NCBI GenBank assembly: GCA_036277115.1
Contig: DASUNM010000021.1
Coordinates: forward strand, 248,001 to 312,000
Reading direction: 5' to 3'
DNA from: Pyrinomonadaceae bacterium
Lineage (GTDB): Bacteria > Acidobacteriota > Blastocatellia > Pyrinomonadales > Pyrinomonadaceae
DNA length: 64,000 bases
Positions 34,895-43,038 of the stretch are shown here, in pieces; positions within the stretch are counted from its first letter, which is position 1, and each line of letters opens with the position of its first letter. Below the pieces are notes generated by a model. The model ran no database searches, was not told the origin of the DNA, and saw only the letters and a program-made list of their open reading frames with translations. Position numbers and translations under genes: made by a program.

Positions 34895-35893
34895 GTGGGA
34901 TCGAAGGTTTTCATCAGCTACAGTCACGCAGACGAAAAAGAAAAGAACGCGTTGTTGTTACATTTGGGCGTGTTGCGTGGCGCTGGCCTAATCGATCTGT
35001 GGAGCGATGATCGAATCAGCGGCGGTTCAGATTGGCAGAAAGAAATAGAAGCAGCGATGGCTGAAGCACAGGTGGCCATATTCCTGATCACTGCCAATTT
35101 CCTGACGTCGGAGTTTATCCTTAACAAAGAGGTCCCGATTCTGCTCGAGTACGGAGCCAGAAAGGGTCTGGTAACATTTCCCGTAATTGCCCGAGATTGT
35201 CCCTGGAAAAGAGTTGACTGGCTGGCCAAAATGAATGTTCGCCCAAAGAATGGCATTCCAGTGTGGAGTGACGGCGGAGCCCACGCCGACGAATACCTTA
35301 CAGCGATCGCGTACGAGATTGCCGACATAGTGTCGGCGAGAATGCAGGCCAACCCGCCGGATGATCATGCTAAGACCGTCTCGCCGGTTCCAGACCTACG
35401 TCTCTACTTAATGACGCGGCAGAGCCAACGTTTCGAAACAACCGTGCGGGCCAACGTGCAAATAGCACACCTGATAGCTGAATTCGTTCATGAATGGCCG
35501 GCGACGGCCGATCCCGCTTTTGTCCAACATCGGTTGAAATTGAAACCGGACGGTCCGCCTCTGGATAACACTCTTACACTGGCCGAAGCTGGTATAAGCG
35601 ACGACATGACCCTGTATTTGGTTGAAGACATAATTCTGCCGACCTCGTCCGTAGGGTTGATTGTGGAAGATGATGCGGGTCATCGGTTCGTTACAAATGT
35701 TTTGCTCGATACGCCAGTCAAGAGACTGGCGGCTGAGTTCATGAGTAATCTGGGGAGGTCCGCCGGCGAGCCAACTGTAGAATTGTTAGCTCGCGCCGGA
35801 GTGCCGAATCACCGTCTGTTGCGAGGCGATTCGACGCTTTATGACGAACGCGTTCAGAACGGCGCGCACCTGCGGGTTGTCGCCAAATCTTAG
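34895..35893 (+). CDS. TIR domain protein with two C-terminal ubiquitin-like domains
   Basis: 332 aa from the GTG at 34895, preferred because GGGAGGAGA stands at ideal spacing and the product then starts MGSKVFISYSHAD, a perfect TIR box 1. The TIR domain (1-150) keeps LWSDDRISGGSDWQKEI (BB loop region), AIFLITANFLTSEF with the probable catalytic Glu73, and the DxW-type helices. TIR domains of this kind usually hydrolyse NAD or make cyclic ADPR signals. Residues 167-245 (LRLYLMTRQSQRF ... LTLAEAGISDDMTLYLV) and 252-330 each have the beta-grasp pattern of YukD/ubiquitin-like domains; neither ends in glycine, so they are built-in Ubls rather than conjugated tags. Likely the effector of the operon. 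Confidence 0.85.
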   Translation: MGSKVFISYSHADEKEKNALLLHLGVLRGAGLIDLWSDDRISGGSDWQKEIEAAMAEAQVAIFLITANFLTSEFILNKEVPILLEYGARKGLVTFPVIARDCPWKRVDWLAKMNVRPKNGIPVWSDGGAHADEYLTAIAYEIADIVSARMQANPPDDHAKTVSPVPDLRLYLMTRQSQRFETTVRANVQIAHLIAEFVHEWPATADPAFVQHRLKLKPDGPPLDNTLTLAEAGISDDMTLYLVEDIILPTSSVGLIVEDDAGHRFVTNVLLDTPVKRLAAEFMSNLGRSAGEPTVELLARAGVPNHRLLRGDSTLYDERVQNGAHLRVVAKS

Positions 35894-35934
35894 AATCATG
35901 ATTGGAATCGTGCGGCGATGAAAGGAAGCCAGCC

Positions 35935-36588
35935 GTGATCAAAGACTATTGCTACGTGGTTCCACCACCTAAGCTTAAACTGAACGACTGGCGATGGGTG
36001 TATGATGTGCTCATTCAGCCCATCGCTATAGAAAGGGGATTCAAGTGTGACCTGGGTCAAGTGATGGGGGAACCAGGCGCCCTCATCGACAACATCCTTT
36101 CAAAGCTTATTCAGGCCGAACTGGCCGTAGTCGATGTCTCTGAATGCGGTGACCCGCGCGCGTATTATCAGCTTGGTGTGCGCCACGCCCGTTCCAATCG
36201 GACAATCCTAATTAGCCAGCGCGATGCCAACATCCCGAATGACTTCAAGCCCTATAGCCTGATTACCTATTCTTCGGAAGCAAGGGAAATCTCCAGATTT
36301 CGAGAGCAATTTCAGGAGTTAATCGTGAGAATCCGCACCGACCCAGAAGAGCCCGACAATCCTGTGCAGCGGTTTCTGAGCGGTGGTGGCAGATTGATCG
36401 AAGAAAATCAGGCCCTACAATCCCGACTTACTGAACTGGAACAGACAGTGCGCGAGAACAAGGATTTGCAAGGCAAAGTAATAGAACTGGAACGCACTTT
36501 AACCACCTTAGCGAGCGCACCCCAGCGCGAGACGCAACGGGCAATTACTTTCAAGCCAGTGCCGCCCGCGGGTAGCGCTTCGGATTGA
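35935..36588 (+). CDS. Nucleoside deoxyribosyltransferase-like / TIR-like nucleotide-binding protein with coiled coil
   Basis: 217 aa from the GTG at 35935 (AAAGGAAG upstream) rather than the TTG at 35902. The core LAVVDVSECGDPRAYYQLGVRHARSNRTILISQ and IPNDFKPYSLITYS follow the (A)DLVIxDLTxxNPNVxYELGIRHA pattern. That pattern is seen in nucleoside 2-deoxyribosyltransferase-like folds found in many defence and signalling operons. The residues NxxYELG are DPRAYYQLG here, so the usual Glu is Gln, possibly binding without catalysis. Residues 140-195 form a coiled coil (RLIEENQALQSRLTELEQTV). It could sense or degrade a nucleotide signal beside the TIR protein. Confidence 0.7.
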   Translation: MIKDYCYVVPPPKLKLNDWRWVYDVLIQPIAIERGFKCDLGQVMGEPGALIDNILSKLIQAELAVVDVSECGDPRAYYQLGVRHARSNRTILISQRDANIPNDFKPYSLITYSSEAREISRFREQFQELIVRIRTDPEEPDNPVQRFLSGGGRLIEENQALQSRLTELEQTVRENKDLQGKVIELERTLTTLASAPQRETQRAITFKPVPPAGSASD

Positions 36589-36608
36589 GTAACTCTCAGG
36601 TGATCCTC

Positions 36609-37490
36609 ATGGCTAGTAACGAAAATGTACTTCTTTATATTGAATCGCCCGATGGACAGCGATTCGAGTGTGAGGTTTCGTCAACCACGCAACTTAGCAA
36701 ACTGGCCTACGATTTTTTCGAGGAGCGAGGATGGCCGAGGACGGATGGACGAGGGCGAAGTCAACGGGCTGTTCTTGATTTGGTTGATCCTGAAAAGCCT
36801 GACCGAACCAAGCGGTTGCGCGGCGAACAGAACGTCGGCGATGCGGGCTTATGGAATGGCGCCACCCTCCGGGTGTTTCCCGAATCGATTGCAGGCGTCG
36901 TCAGCGAGGATGCGCGCATCAAGGCGTTAACGGCGGATTATAATGAGCTTACCGAGCTGACGGAGTGGAACAAACACATCAAATTTGAAGGTGAAAACTA
37001 TTTCAACAATGTCCCAACCATTTATAAAGTCAGCCTCAACTATCCAAGTTTCGTCGGCTTGAAAGCAGATGGACATACTCCCATCGTGGGCGAGGAGCAT
37101 CGTTGTGAGATCGAACTGGGTGCGGGATACCCGAGAGAGGCACCGAGAGTACGCTGGCTCACTCCGATCTTTCATCCCAACATCAATGCAGACAAAGGAA
37201 TGGTTTGTCTTGGCATATTAATGGACCGATATCTCCCCGGGCTCGGATTATCACGACTAGTAACAATGTTGGCGGAAATGGTGCAGTGGCGGAATTTCGA
37301 TGCGACAAATTGTTTTAACGCTGAGGCCGGACAGTGGGCCGTGGACCCTGACCACTGGGATTACATTTATCAAATCGGTGGTTCTCCGTTTCAGGGACCT
37401 GTGCAGGATTTCCTGGACGACCTGGCGAGCAAGTGGGGGATTGCACAGCCGCTAGTGCGTATCACTTTTAAGCCGATCGATCGCGTTTGA
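36609..37490 (+). CDS. Ubiquitin-like domain fused to E2 (UBC) conjugating enzyme
   Basis: 293 aa from the ATG at 36609 (AGGTGAT six bases upstream). Residues 5-92 form a beta-grasp Ubl (VLLYIESPDGQRFECEVSSTTQLSKLAYDFF ... LWNGATLRVFPE). Residues 100-293 are a UBC fold: YPREAPRVRWLTPIFHPNI with the HPN motif at 189-191, and catalytic C200 in GMVCLGI, then MLAEMVQWRNFDATNCFNAEA. This is an unusually complete eukaryote-like E2 active site (HPN plus Cys nine positions after N191). The fused N-terminal Ubl is unusual; it may dock the E2 on the AAA, TIR or E1 partner. Sits between the nucleotide-binding protein and the JAMM protease. Confidence 0.9.
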   Translation: MASNENVLLYIESPDGQRFECEVSSTTQLSKLAYDFFEERGWPRTDGRGRSQRAVLDLVDPEKPDRTKRLRGEQNVGDAGLWNGATLRVFPESIAGVVSEDARIKALTADYNELTELTEWNKHIKFEGENYFNNVPTIYKVSLNYPSFVGLKADGHTPIVGEEHRCEIELGAGYPREAPRVRWLTPIFHPNINADKGMVCLGILMDRYLPGLGLSRLVTMLAEMVQWRNFDATNCFNAEAGQWAVDPDHWDYIYQIGGSPFQGPVQDFLDDLASKWGIAQPLVRITFKPIDRV

Positions 37491-37506
37491 CCTCCGGTAA
37501 CTGGCA

Positions 37507-38703
37507 ATGGGTGACTCGCATATAGAAACCGTTCGAAGTTTCCTGATCGTTCTCTATGATCGCGATCTCAAAACACGCGCGACCGTGACACTGCCGGTCG
37601 CGGTAGCTGCTCCCTTTGCGAATCGTATCTTCAAGGAGGCATTGCCGGAAGCGATCGAGCGCGTTCGGGAGCCCTGGTATCTGCTGACTCCGCACTGCTC
37701 TCACGAAGGGGAATTGGGAAGGGCTTTGCGACCAGAAGGAGCAACCTCACTTTACAGTACACGTTATGATCCGGAACAAGAGCCGCCGCCGCGATTGTCC
37801 CTTCATCCGCAGGCGCACATAAAATATTTCACAATCCAATTATTAGAGTTTCAGCGTCGCATTTATCAGGGAAATTATAGCGTCGATGACATTTTTCTCG
37901 CCGGAGCCGAATTTCTGGCGCGCCGGTTAATCGAGCGGGGGAAATTAGGGCCGGCAGACACCGTTTATTACGCCGTCGACACGTCCGCCAAAAAGGTCAA
38001 CGTTATGAGCCCGGATCTCCTGCCGTCCAACATCTATAAGGTCGAGGGCGTATTCAAGCTGCCGTTGCTGTCCGATGATCGGGAGCGCACGGTGTTTCAC
38101 AAATTGCCCGCGGCGCCGCTACCTGTTCGGGCCCTCGTAAGTTACGGCGACACGGTTACCCATGGTCCTGACGGCCCAGCGGACGGCGCCATTATGCTGA
38201 GCACCAACGTCTACGACGCGCTTCATCGTGACTTGGAACTAAGCAACTCGGTTGAGGACGGCGGTTACCTGCTTGGAGTTCCTTATCGGCAATCAGAGGG
38301 CAGTGTAAGCGAAGACGAGCCTGGGTTTCGCTGGCTGCTTGAGATTACTGAGGTCGTTCAGGCCGAGGCGGTCTGGGGGAAAACCGGATCACTTCTGTTC
38401 ACTGGTGAAACATGGAGCCGAATCACGCGGCGGCGCGATCGTGACTATCCAGACAAGAAGATTGTTGCCTGGTTTCATACGCATTTGTTTGAGGCGACCA
38501 GCGATTTCGGCCTCTCAGGAATGGACCAGGATCTGCACCGTCGATTTCTGACCAAGCCATGGCAAGTCGCCATCCTGGTAAATATACACAACAGCACACG
38601 CACAGTTCGGTGCTTTCAACGCGGAACTGAAGGCGACCTTGTCGAATGTTCGTTTCGTGTTTTTGATCCAATGGCGGGTGATGATCCAATGCCGGGTGAG
38701 TGA
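37507..38703 (+). CDS. JAB/JAMM metalloprotease, candidate deconjugase
   Basis: 398 aa. The C-terminal Mov34/JAB domain (about 230-385) has the acidic residue E250 in VEDGGYLLG and the zinc site H324-T-H326 with S337-GM-D340, that is E...HxH...SxxD. In ubiquitin-like systems such enzymes remove or mature Ubl tags. The N-terminal 200 residues are a separate alpha/beta region without a motif I know (IKYFTIQLLEFQRRIYQGNYSVDDIFLAG). The start ATG at 37507 has a weak ribosome site and is probably coupled to the E2 gene 16 bases upstream. Activity is inferred from intact ligands. Confidence 0.85.
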   Translation: MGDSHIETVRSFLIVLYDRDLKTRATVTLPVAVAAPFANRIFKEALPEAIERVREPWYLLTPHCSHEGELGRALRPEGATSLYSTRYDPEQEPPPRLSLHPQAHIKYFTIQLLEFQRRIYQGNYSVDDIFLAGAEFLARRLIERGKLGPADTVYYAVDTSAKKVNVMSPDLLPSNIYKVEGVFKLPLLSDDRERTVFHKLPAAPLPVRALVSYGDTVTHGPDGPADGAIMLSTNVYDALHRDLELSNSVEDGGYLLGVPYRQSEGSVSEDEPGFRWLLEITEVVQAEAVWGKTGSLLFTGETWSRITRRRDRDYPDKKIVAWFHTHLFEATSDFGLSGMDQDLHRRFLTKPWQVAILVNIHNSTRTVRCFQRGTEGDLVECSFRVFDPMAGDDPMPGE

Positions 38704-38710
38704 GTGAAAC

Positions 38711-38941
38711 ATGATTGATAAACCAGCCAGTGCCAAACCGAAACTGCTCTTTGTGGCTAGTCTTCCGGATCTGATTACCGAGGCAGATTACATGGAACCG
38801 GAGAGAAAGCGAATCCGTTTGCGTCTGAGCATTACGGATGATGGCATCGAAATCCTGGGCGATAGTATGTATGCGGATTTAGTCGAGGACTTGCTCGCCA
38901 GTGCCGGAGCTGACGAAATCGAAAGGATGTTATGTGGATAG
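38711..38941 (+). CDS. 76-residue protein ending in Cys-Gly, possible conjugated tag
   Basis: 76 aa. A beta hairpin (RKRIRLRLSITDDGIEILG) and an amphipathic helix (MYADLVEDLLASAGADEIERML) lead to the terminal residues Cys-Gly. E1-activated tags need a C-terminal glycine, and no other product of this operon ends in Gly. The length equals that of ubiquitin, but a full beta-grasp cannot be asserted: only about half of the expected strands are evident. Its stop overlaps the next start by 10 bases. It could be the system's tag, a substrate, or a small adaptor. I know no close family. Confidence 0.65.
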   Translation: MIDKPASAKPKLLFVASLPDLITEADYMEPERKRIRLRLSITDDGIEILGDSMYADLVEDLLASAGADEIERMLCG

Positions 38942-40008
38942 CTCCGGAAAGCAATGCCTCGTTACAGCAGGCGCTGTTTGAGTTCCTTTCGTCTGTGGCT
39001 GAAGGGAACCCGCGAGCGCGGCGGCCGCTAGTTGCCGAGGCGAATGCTTTACGTGAACTGTATGGCGAGCCAAACGCCGTTCTCATCAAGACAATCGAGC
39101 GTTGCCTGGAATCGCTGGCTTCTGAGATCAGTCTTGATCCGGCCTGTTGGGGAAAACTGGAGATTCCTACCTGGATCCTCGGAGTTGCCCTGGCAACTAA
39201 CAACTCTCTAATAGACAAGGCGCTTCAAGAGGCTGGAGAGAGTTTCACCGTCGCGCTGATTCGAACGTTGCCGGCTGCGAGCGGAGTAACCGAAAACTTA
39301 TGCTATCAGGCATTGTTGAGCCGCGCCGTGGCGTTGGTTAAGAAGGATGCCCGGAAAGGCCGACGAAACCTGCATGCGCTTATCGAACGCAGCCCGCTCG
39401 CCACGCTTTGGTTTCTTGACACCCATACTCCCGCGGCGCTCTTAACACTGGCTAAAGAACTACTGCCCCGATGGCAGCCGAACGAAATTGTGATCAAGGA
39501 TGTATGGCGAAGCGACGATGAGTGGATGAACGCAGTTGGCGCTTTGTTGTCAAATCCGGACATCTCCAGGGCCTTAAGACATCGGTGGCTAGTGATGCCT
39601 GAATCCCGTCGCGCCTGTCGCAATGTGGGCCTGGTTTTGGAAGCCCTTCGGCGCCGGGACGAGCATCGTGCTTTTTGTCTGGAATTTTACGAGGCATACG
39701 ACTACTTTCGTGCCGAACTCAAGGACGAACCATCGGGTGGTCAAACCAGAGTTTGGCCGATCTTCAGCAGAATTGAACAGCTTGTGCGGGTGCCTGGTGA
39801 CAATGAAGCGGCCATAAGAGTGAATCGCTGGGGCAACGAATACTTTCTAAAGTTCCAGCCGTTGGTAAATATGATTGTCGCCGAAGAGGGATTGCCCAAG
39901 GACTACCAGCTGCTCACCCTACCGTTTGCCAGCTCTATGCAGAGTGTTCTTCCGTACATCACGTATGGTGACACCGGAATTTCATTTGGGGAAGTAACCT
40001 TCGAATGA
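38932..40008 (+). CDS. Alpha-helical protein of unknown function in the Ubl/ternary operon
   Basis: 358 aa, mostly helical (LQQALFEFLSSVAEGNPRARRPLVAEANALRELYGEPNAVLIKTIERCL and following), with no zinc pair, Walker motif or signal peptide. It starts inside the end of the 76-residue gene (10-base overlap), so it is tightly coupled and likely stoichiometric with it. The composition resembles HEAT- or TPR-like scaffold proteins, but no repeat register is clear. Not recognised; its position suggests an adaptor between the conjugation half and the ATPase half of the operon. Confidence 0.6.
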   Translation: MWIAPESNASLQQALFEFLSSVAEGNPRARRPLVAEANALRELYGEPNAVLIKTIERCLESLASEISLDPACWGKLEIPTWILGVALATNNSLIDKALQEAGESFTVALIRTLPAASGVTENLCYQALLSRAVALVKKDARKGRRNLHALIERSPLATLWFLDTHTPAALLTLAKELLPRWQPNEIVIKDVWRSDDEWMNAVGALLSNPDISRALRHRWLVMPESRRACRNVGLVLEALRRRDEHRAFCLEFYEAYDYFRAELKDEPSGGQTRVWPIFSRIEQLVRVPGDNEAAIRVNRWGNEYFLKFQPLVNMIVAEEGLPKDYQLLTLPFASSMQSVLPYITYGDTGISFGEVTFE

Positions 40009-40071
40009 AATCGAGCGGAACAACGTAGGCAACTGAGCCTCGCCGATCTGTTTTAGAAACGTGGACGCGAT

Positions 40072-42957
40072 ATGACTGCTCTCACCGTCGCCACATTACG
40101 AAAACGCGCTGAGAAGATCCTTCCTCTTCGCCGGATCCTCACAGACTCAAGCCATATAAGCTGCGTCAGTTTCTCTCCCAATGGTCGACAGATCGCGGTT
40201 GGCGCGCAAGGGGTTTGGCTCATAGATCTCGATTCGGACGAGAAACTCACAAAAGAGAATATCCTTTCAGAGACTGAAGTGCTTGGTTGTGCCTTTTCTC
40301 CCGATGGAGTGTATTTGGTCGGCTGTGGCAGGGGCTCTCTTAGCATTTGGGAAACCGAAACCAGGAGACAGGTAGAATTTTCCGAGCCTTTTGGCGGTTT
40401 CGGTATCAACGTCGCCGTGTCTCCGACTGGGCAACTGTTGGCGACGTGTTCACAAACTATTCGTGTGTCACAAGTTCGTTGGGGTAATCCAGTACGCTTG
40501 GTTAATTTTCGCGTTCCTGTGGAAGGAACGCGTCCAACGCATTTTGGTGCGGTCAATAGCGTCAATTTTTCGAGTGACGACAAGCTGCTTGCGGCTGGTT
40601 CAGATGACGACGCTGTCTCTGTTTATGAGGTCGAGAGCGGTAGACTGCTCTGGCGTCGGACGGACCATTCCGCTTCCGTGACCAGCGTTGCTTTTTCACC
40701 CGACAAGGAGCTCCTCGCGTCCGGTTCCGGAGACAATACGGTGCGGGTGTGGAATTCGCGAGACGGTCAACTCCTGAAAGTGTTCAAAGCTCCCGGTCGC
40801 TCCTTAAAAGCTGTTGCCTGGAGTCCGGACGGGAGTTTGCTGTTTTCCCGCTCGCAGCAGTCCGATCTGGGAGTTTGCATTTGGCACGTGGAACAGGGAG
40901 AAGTCATTCACGCGATTCCCCAACTTCCAGCCCAGCGTGATGATCGGTGGTCGACGCGAGCCTTGGCGGTTAGCCCTGATGGAAATCTCCTGGCGAGCTT
41001 TCCGCCTGAAACTCTCAGCGCACTGCAAATCTGGGATATCTCGTCGATAACTAATTTGACGGGCGCGACTGAAACGTCCGCGGTTATGCGACGGGTAACA
41101 CCCGTGAGTGTAAATCGAAAAGCAATCAACGCCCACCTGCTGACTTTGCCGTTGGCGCACGCGACCCCTCCGACGCCGTCACGACCGGCTTCCTGGCTGC
41201 GGGGAGCGGCGACGATTGGGTCGACGCCGCCACTTTTTATCGTGCAAGACCTGGGAACGCTGCTAACCCAACCGCAGGCGGCAGTGGCACGGCCCAGATT
41301 TCTGCCAATGGACGTGGACACGTCAGCCTACCTTGATTTCCTGAACCGCTTATCAGTGCAACCGTTACTGCGCAGAGTAAGTAGCTGGGACATTTCAGAC
41401 TCCATGGCGGGGGTCGTGATCGCCCGTTTGATTGAGGGCATAAAGTTCTCGGCTGAATACAGCATGTCGGAACATACAGATGTGGTGACTTTTGCGCGAG
41501 CGCTGGGGGCGGAGCTGGACCGTGCCCAGCCGGAAGATCTGTGGCGCCAGACCGATCCTGCGCAACGTCCTGGGTTGAATGCTTTGCTGCCGGCAGAGGC
41601 CAAGGCAAAGATTGAGACCAACCTGCGGCGGCTTGATCCCGATGAACTACGGTTTTTGAACCAGTATGGGCCACGTTTCACCGGTGCTCCCGACCCGCGC
41701 GAGTTGCTGGATCTGTTCAGTCTGCTTGACGTGCCGCCGGCAGTACAGCAGTCACTAACGCAGATGTTGCGTTTGATCCCGAGAATTAGTCAGTGCCGAA
41801 GCGGTGGAGGTTCTCAGACGTACGCGATGGGCGGCTACGCCGGCATTACTAATAAGGGTAGTCTGGACAGCCTCGTTCCCACAGAGCTGGCCTATCCGAG
41901 TGATGTGTTATTACACCGGTTGTTGAACCAGGAAGCGCTTTACTATGGACGTGAGACCGAGCGCGAGCGGTCTCGCGAACTGGTGTACCTGGTGACGCAG
42001 TCTGGATTGGAACTGCTGGGTGATGGTGATGTGCTGGCCAAAGCGCTCACGCTTGCGCTTGCGCAAACAATGCATCGGCGTGGGTATGAGGTCCAACAGA
42101 GTTTTGTGGGGAGTGCCTGGACCGAGCCCGCGACGATGCTGCGACCGGCCGATGTCCATCGGGTGCTCTACCATCGCGACCGGTCCAGCCTGCGGCCGAA
42201 AGAGATGCTGGAAGCAGTATTGGCTCAGTTGCGGGAATGGTCAGAACGGTATCGCACGCTGCAAGTAATGTGGATCGTTGGCGAGCATTGGGATGCCGAC
42301 GACTGCGCGGCGCATCGCGATCTCTACAATGCCGTGCGCAGTCAGGCTGAACAACAAGCCTGGTTCATCAGGATCGGTAAAGATGAGGCTTCAGGCAGGA
42401 GGAGAAATCCCCCGGCGGCGCGTTCATTCGGACAGCACCAGGTGATCGGCAGCGAGCTAATGTGGGCCGGTATGGACGCGCCCAAGAGGATCTTTGTGGC
42501 GCCAGAGTCGAAACCAGCGGTCATGCCGAAACCGGTCGCCGCGATTCATTTTGACGGTATTTATTTTGCATCGATCAGTGAGGAACGCATTAATGTACTG
42601 CGGTTCTTTCAGGACGGCACCCTTCAGAGCGCGTCTTTTGTTGGGAAAGTTGATCTTCCCAGGATTCACGGATGGTTGCGTAGGGAGAGTCCTTTTCCTC
42701 CCAGCCTCAGCGGTTCCTATGCATTAAAAGGATCTCAAATCGAATTCAGAGTTATCGCCCGCGGCAGAGTTGCTGAAGGCTTTGGGGCCGTCTCGGAAAA
42801 TGATTTGCAGGTTGATGTTGTCGAGTATGAGGAAAGCGAAATCTCGTCCCACTCCGACAACGATGAGGTGGTGCCGCGGGGAGTTCTTTCCGATAGGCGT
42901 CCCAGAACGCCAATCAGCTGGCGTGGAAACTACCGGTTTTTACATGTTGAGCAGTAG
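40072..42957 (+). CDS. WD40 beta-propeller fused to a degenerate vWA-type ternary-system domain
   Basis: 961 aa. Residues 15-340 are six to seven WD40 blades (SVAFSPDKELLASGSGDNTVRVWNSRDGQLL and similar). The middle (about 360-600) is helical with LPMDVDTSAYLDFLNRLSVQPLLRRVSSWDISDSM. Residues about 620-790 resemble the vWA domain of MoxR-vWA ternary systems (ELAYPSDVLLHRLLNQEALYYGRETERERSRELVYLVTQSGLELLGDGDVLAKALTLALAQ). The metal-site DxSxS reads TQSGLEL, so it is probably metal-free. The C-terminus is a beta-rich domain. The propeller probably recognises invader or damaged structures and the vWA part engages the MoxR ATPase. Names of the conserved parts come from recalled descriptions of these systems. 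Confidence 0.75.
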   Translation: MTALTVATLRKRAEKILPLRRILTDSSHISCVSFSPNGRQIAVGAQGVWLIDLDSDEKLTKENILSETEVLGCAFSPDGVYLVGCGRGSLSIWETETRRQVEFSEPFGGFGINVAVSPTGQLLATCSQTIRVSQVRWGNPVRLVNFRVPVEGTRPTHFGAVNSVNFSSDDKLLAAGSDDDAVSVYEVESGRLLWRRTDHSASVTSVAFSPDKELLASGSGDNTVRVWNSRDGQLLKVFKAPGRSLKAVAWSPDGSLLFSRSQQSDLGVCIWHVEQGEVIHAIPQLPAQRDDRWSTRALAVSPDGNLLASFPPETLSALQIWDISSITNLTGATETSAVMRRVTPVSVNRKAINAHLLTLPLAHATPPTPSRPASWLRGAATIGSTPPLFIVQDLGTLLTQPQAAVARPRFLPMDVDTSAYLDFLNRLSVQPLLRRVSSWDISDSMAGVVIARLIEGIKFSAEYSMSEHTDVVTFARALGAELDRAQPEDLWRQTDPAQRPGLNALLPAEAKAKIETNLRRLDPDELRFLNQYGPRFTGAPDPRELLDLFSLLDVPPAVQQSLTQMLRLIPRISQCRSGGGSQTYAMGGYAGITNKGSLDSLVPTELAYPSDVLLHRLLNQEALYYGRETERERSRELVYLVTQSGLELLGDGDVLAKALTLALAQTMHRRGYEVQQSFVGSAWTEPATMLRPADVHRVLYHRDRSSLRPKEMLEAVLAQLREWSERYRTLQVMWIVGEHWDADDCAAHRDLYNAVRSQAEQQAWFIRIGKDEASGRRRNPPAARSFGQHQVIGSELMWAGMDAPKRIFVAPESKPAVMPKPVAAIHFDGIYFASISEERINVLRFFQDGTLQSASFVGKVDLPRIHGWLRRESPFPPSLSGSYALKGSQIEFRVIARGRVAEGFGAVSENDLQVDVVEYEESEISSHSDNDEVVPRGVLSDRRPRTPISWRGNYRFLHVEQ

Positions 42958-43038
42958 TTTGTTTCAGGTTTTGATTGGTTAAAGCAGCGCTCAGTCAAAG
43001 AATGCACCAACAGGCAAGTTTGAAGAAGGAAATTAGAC

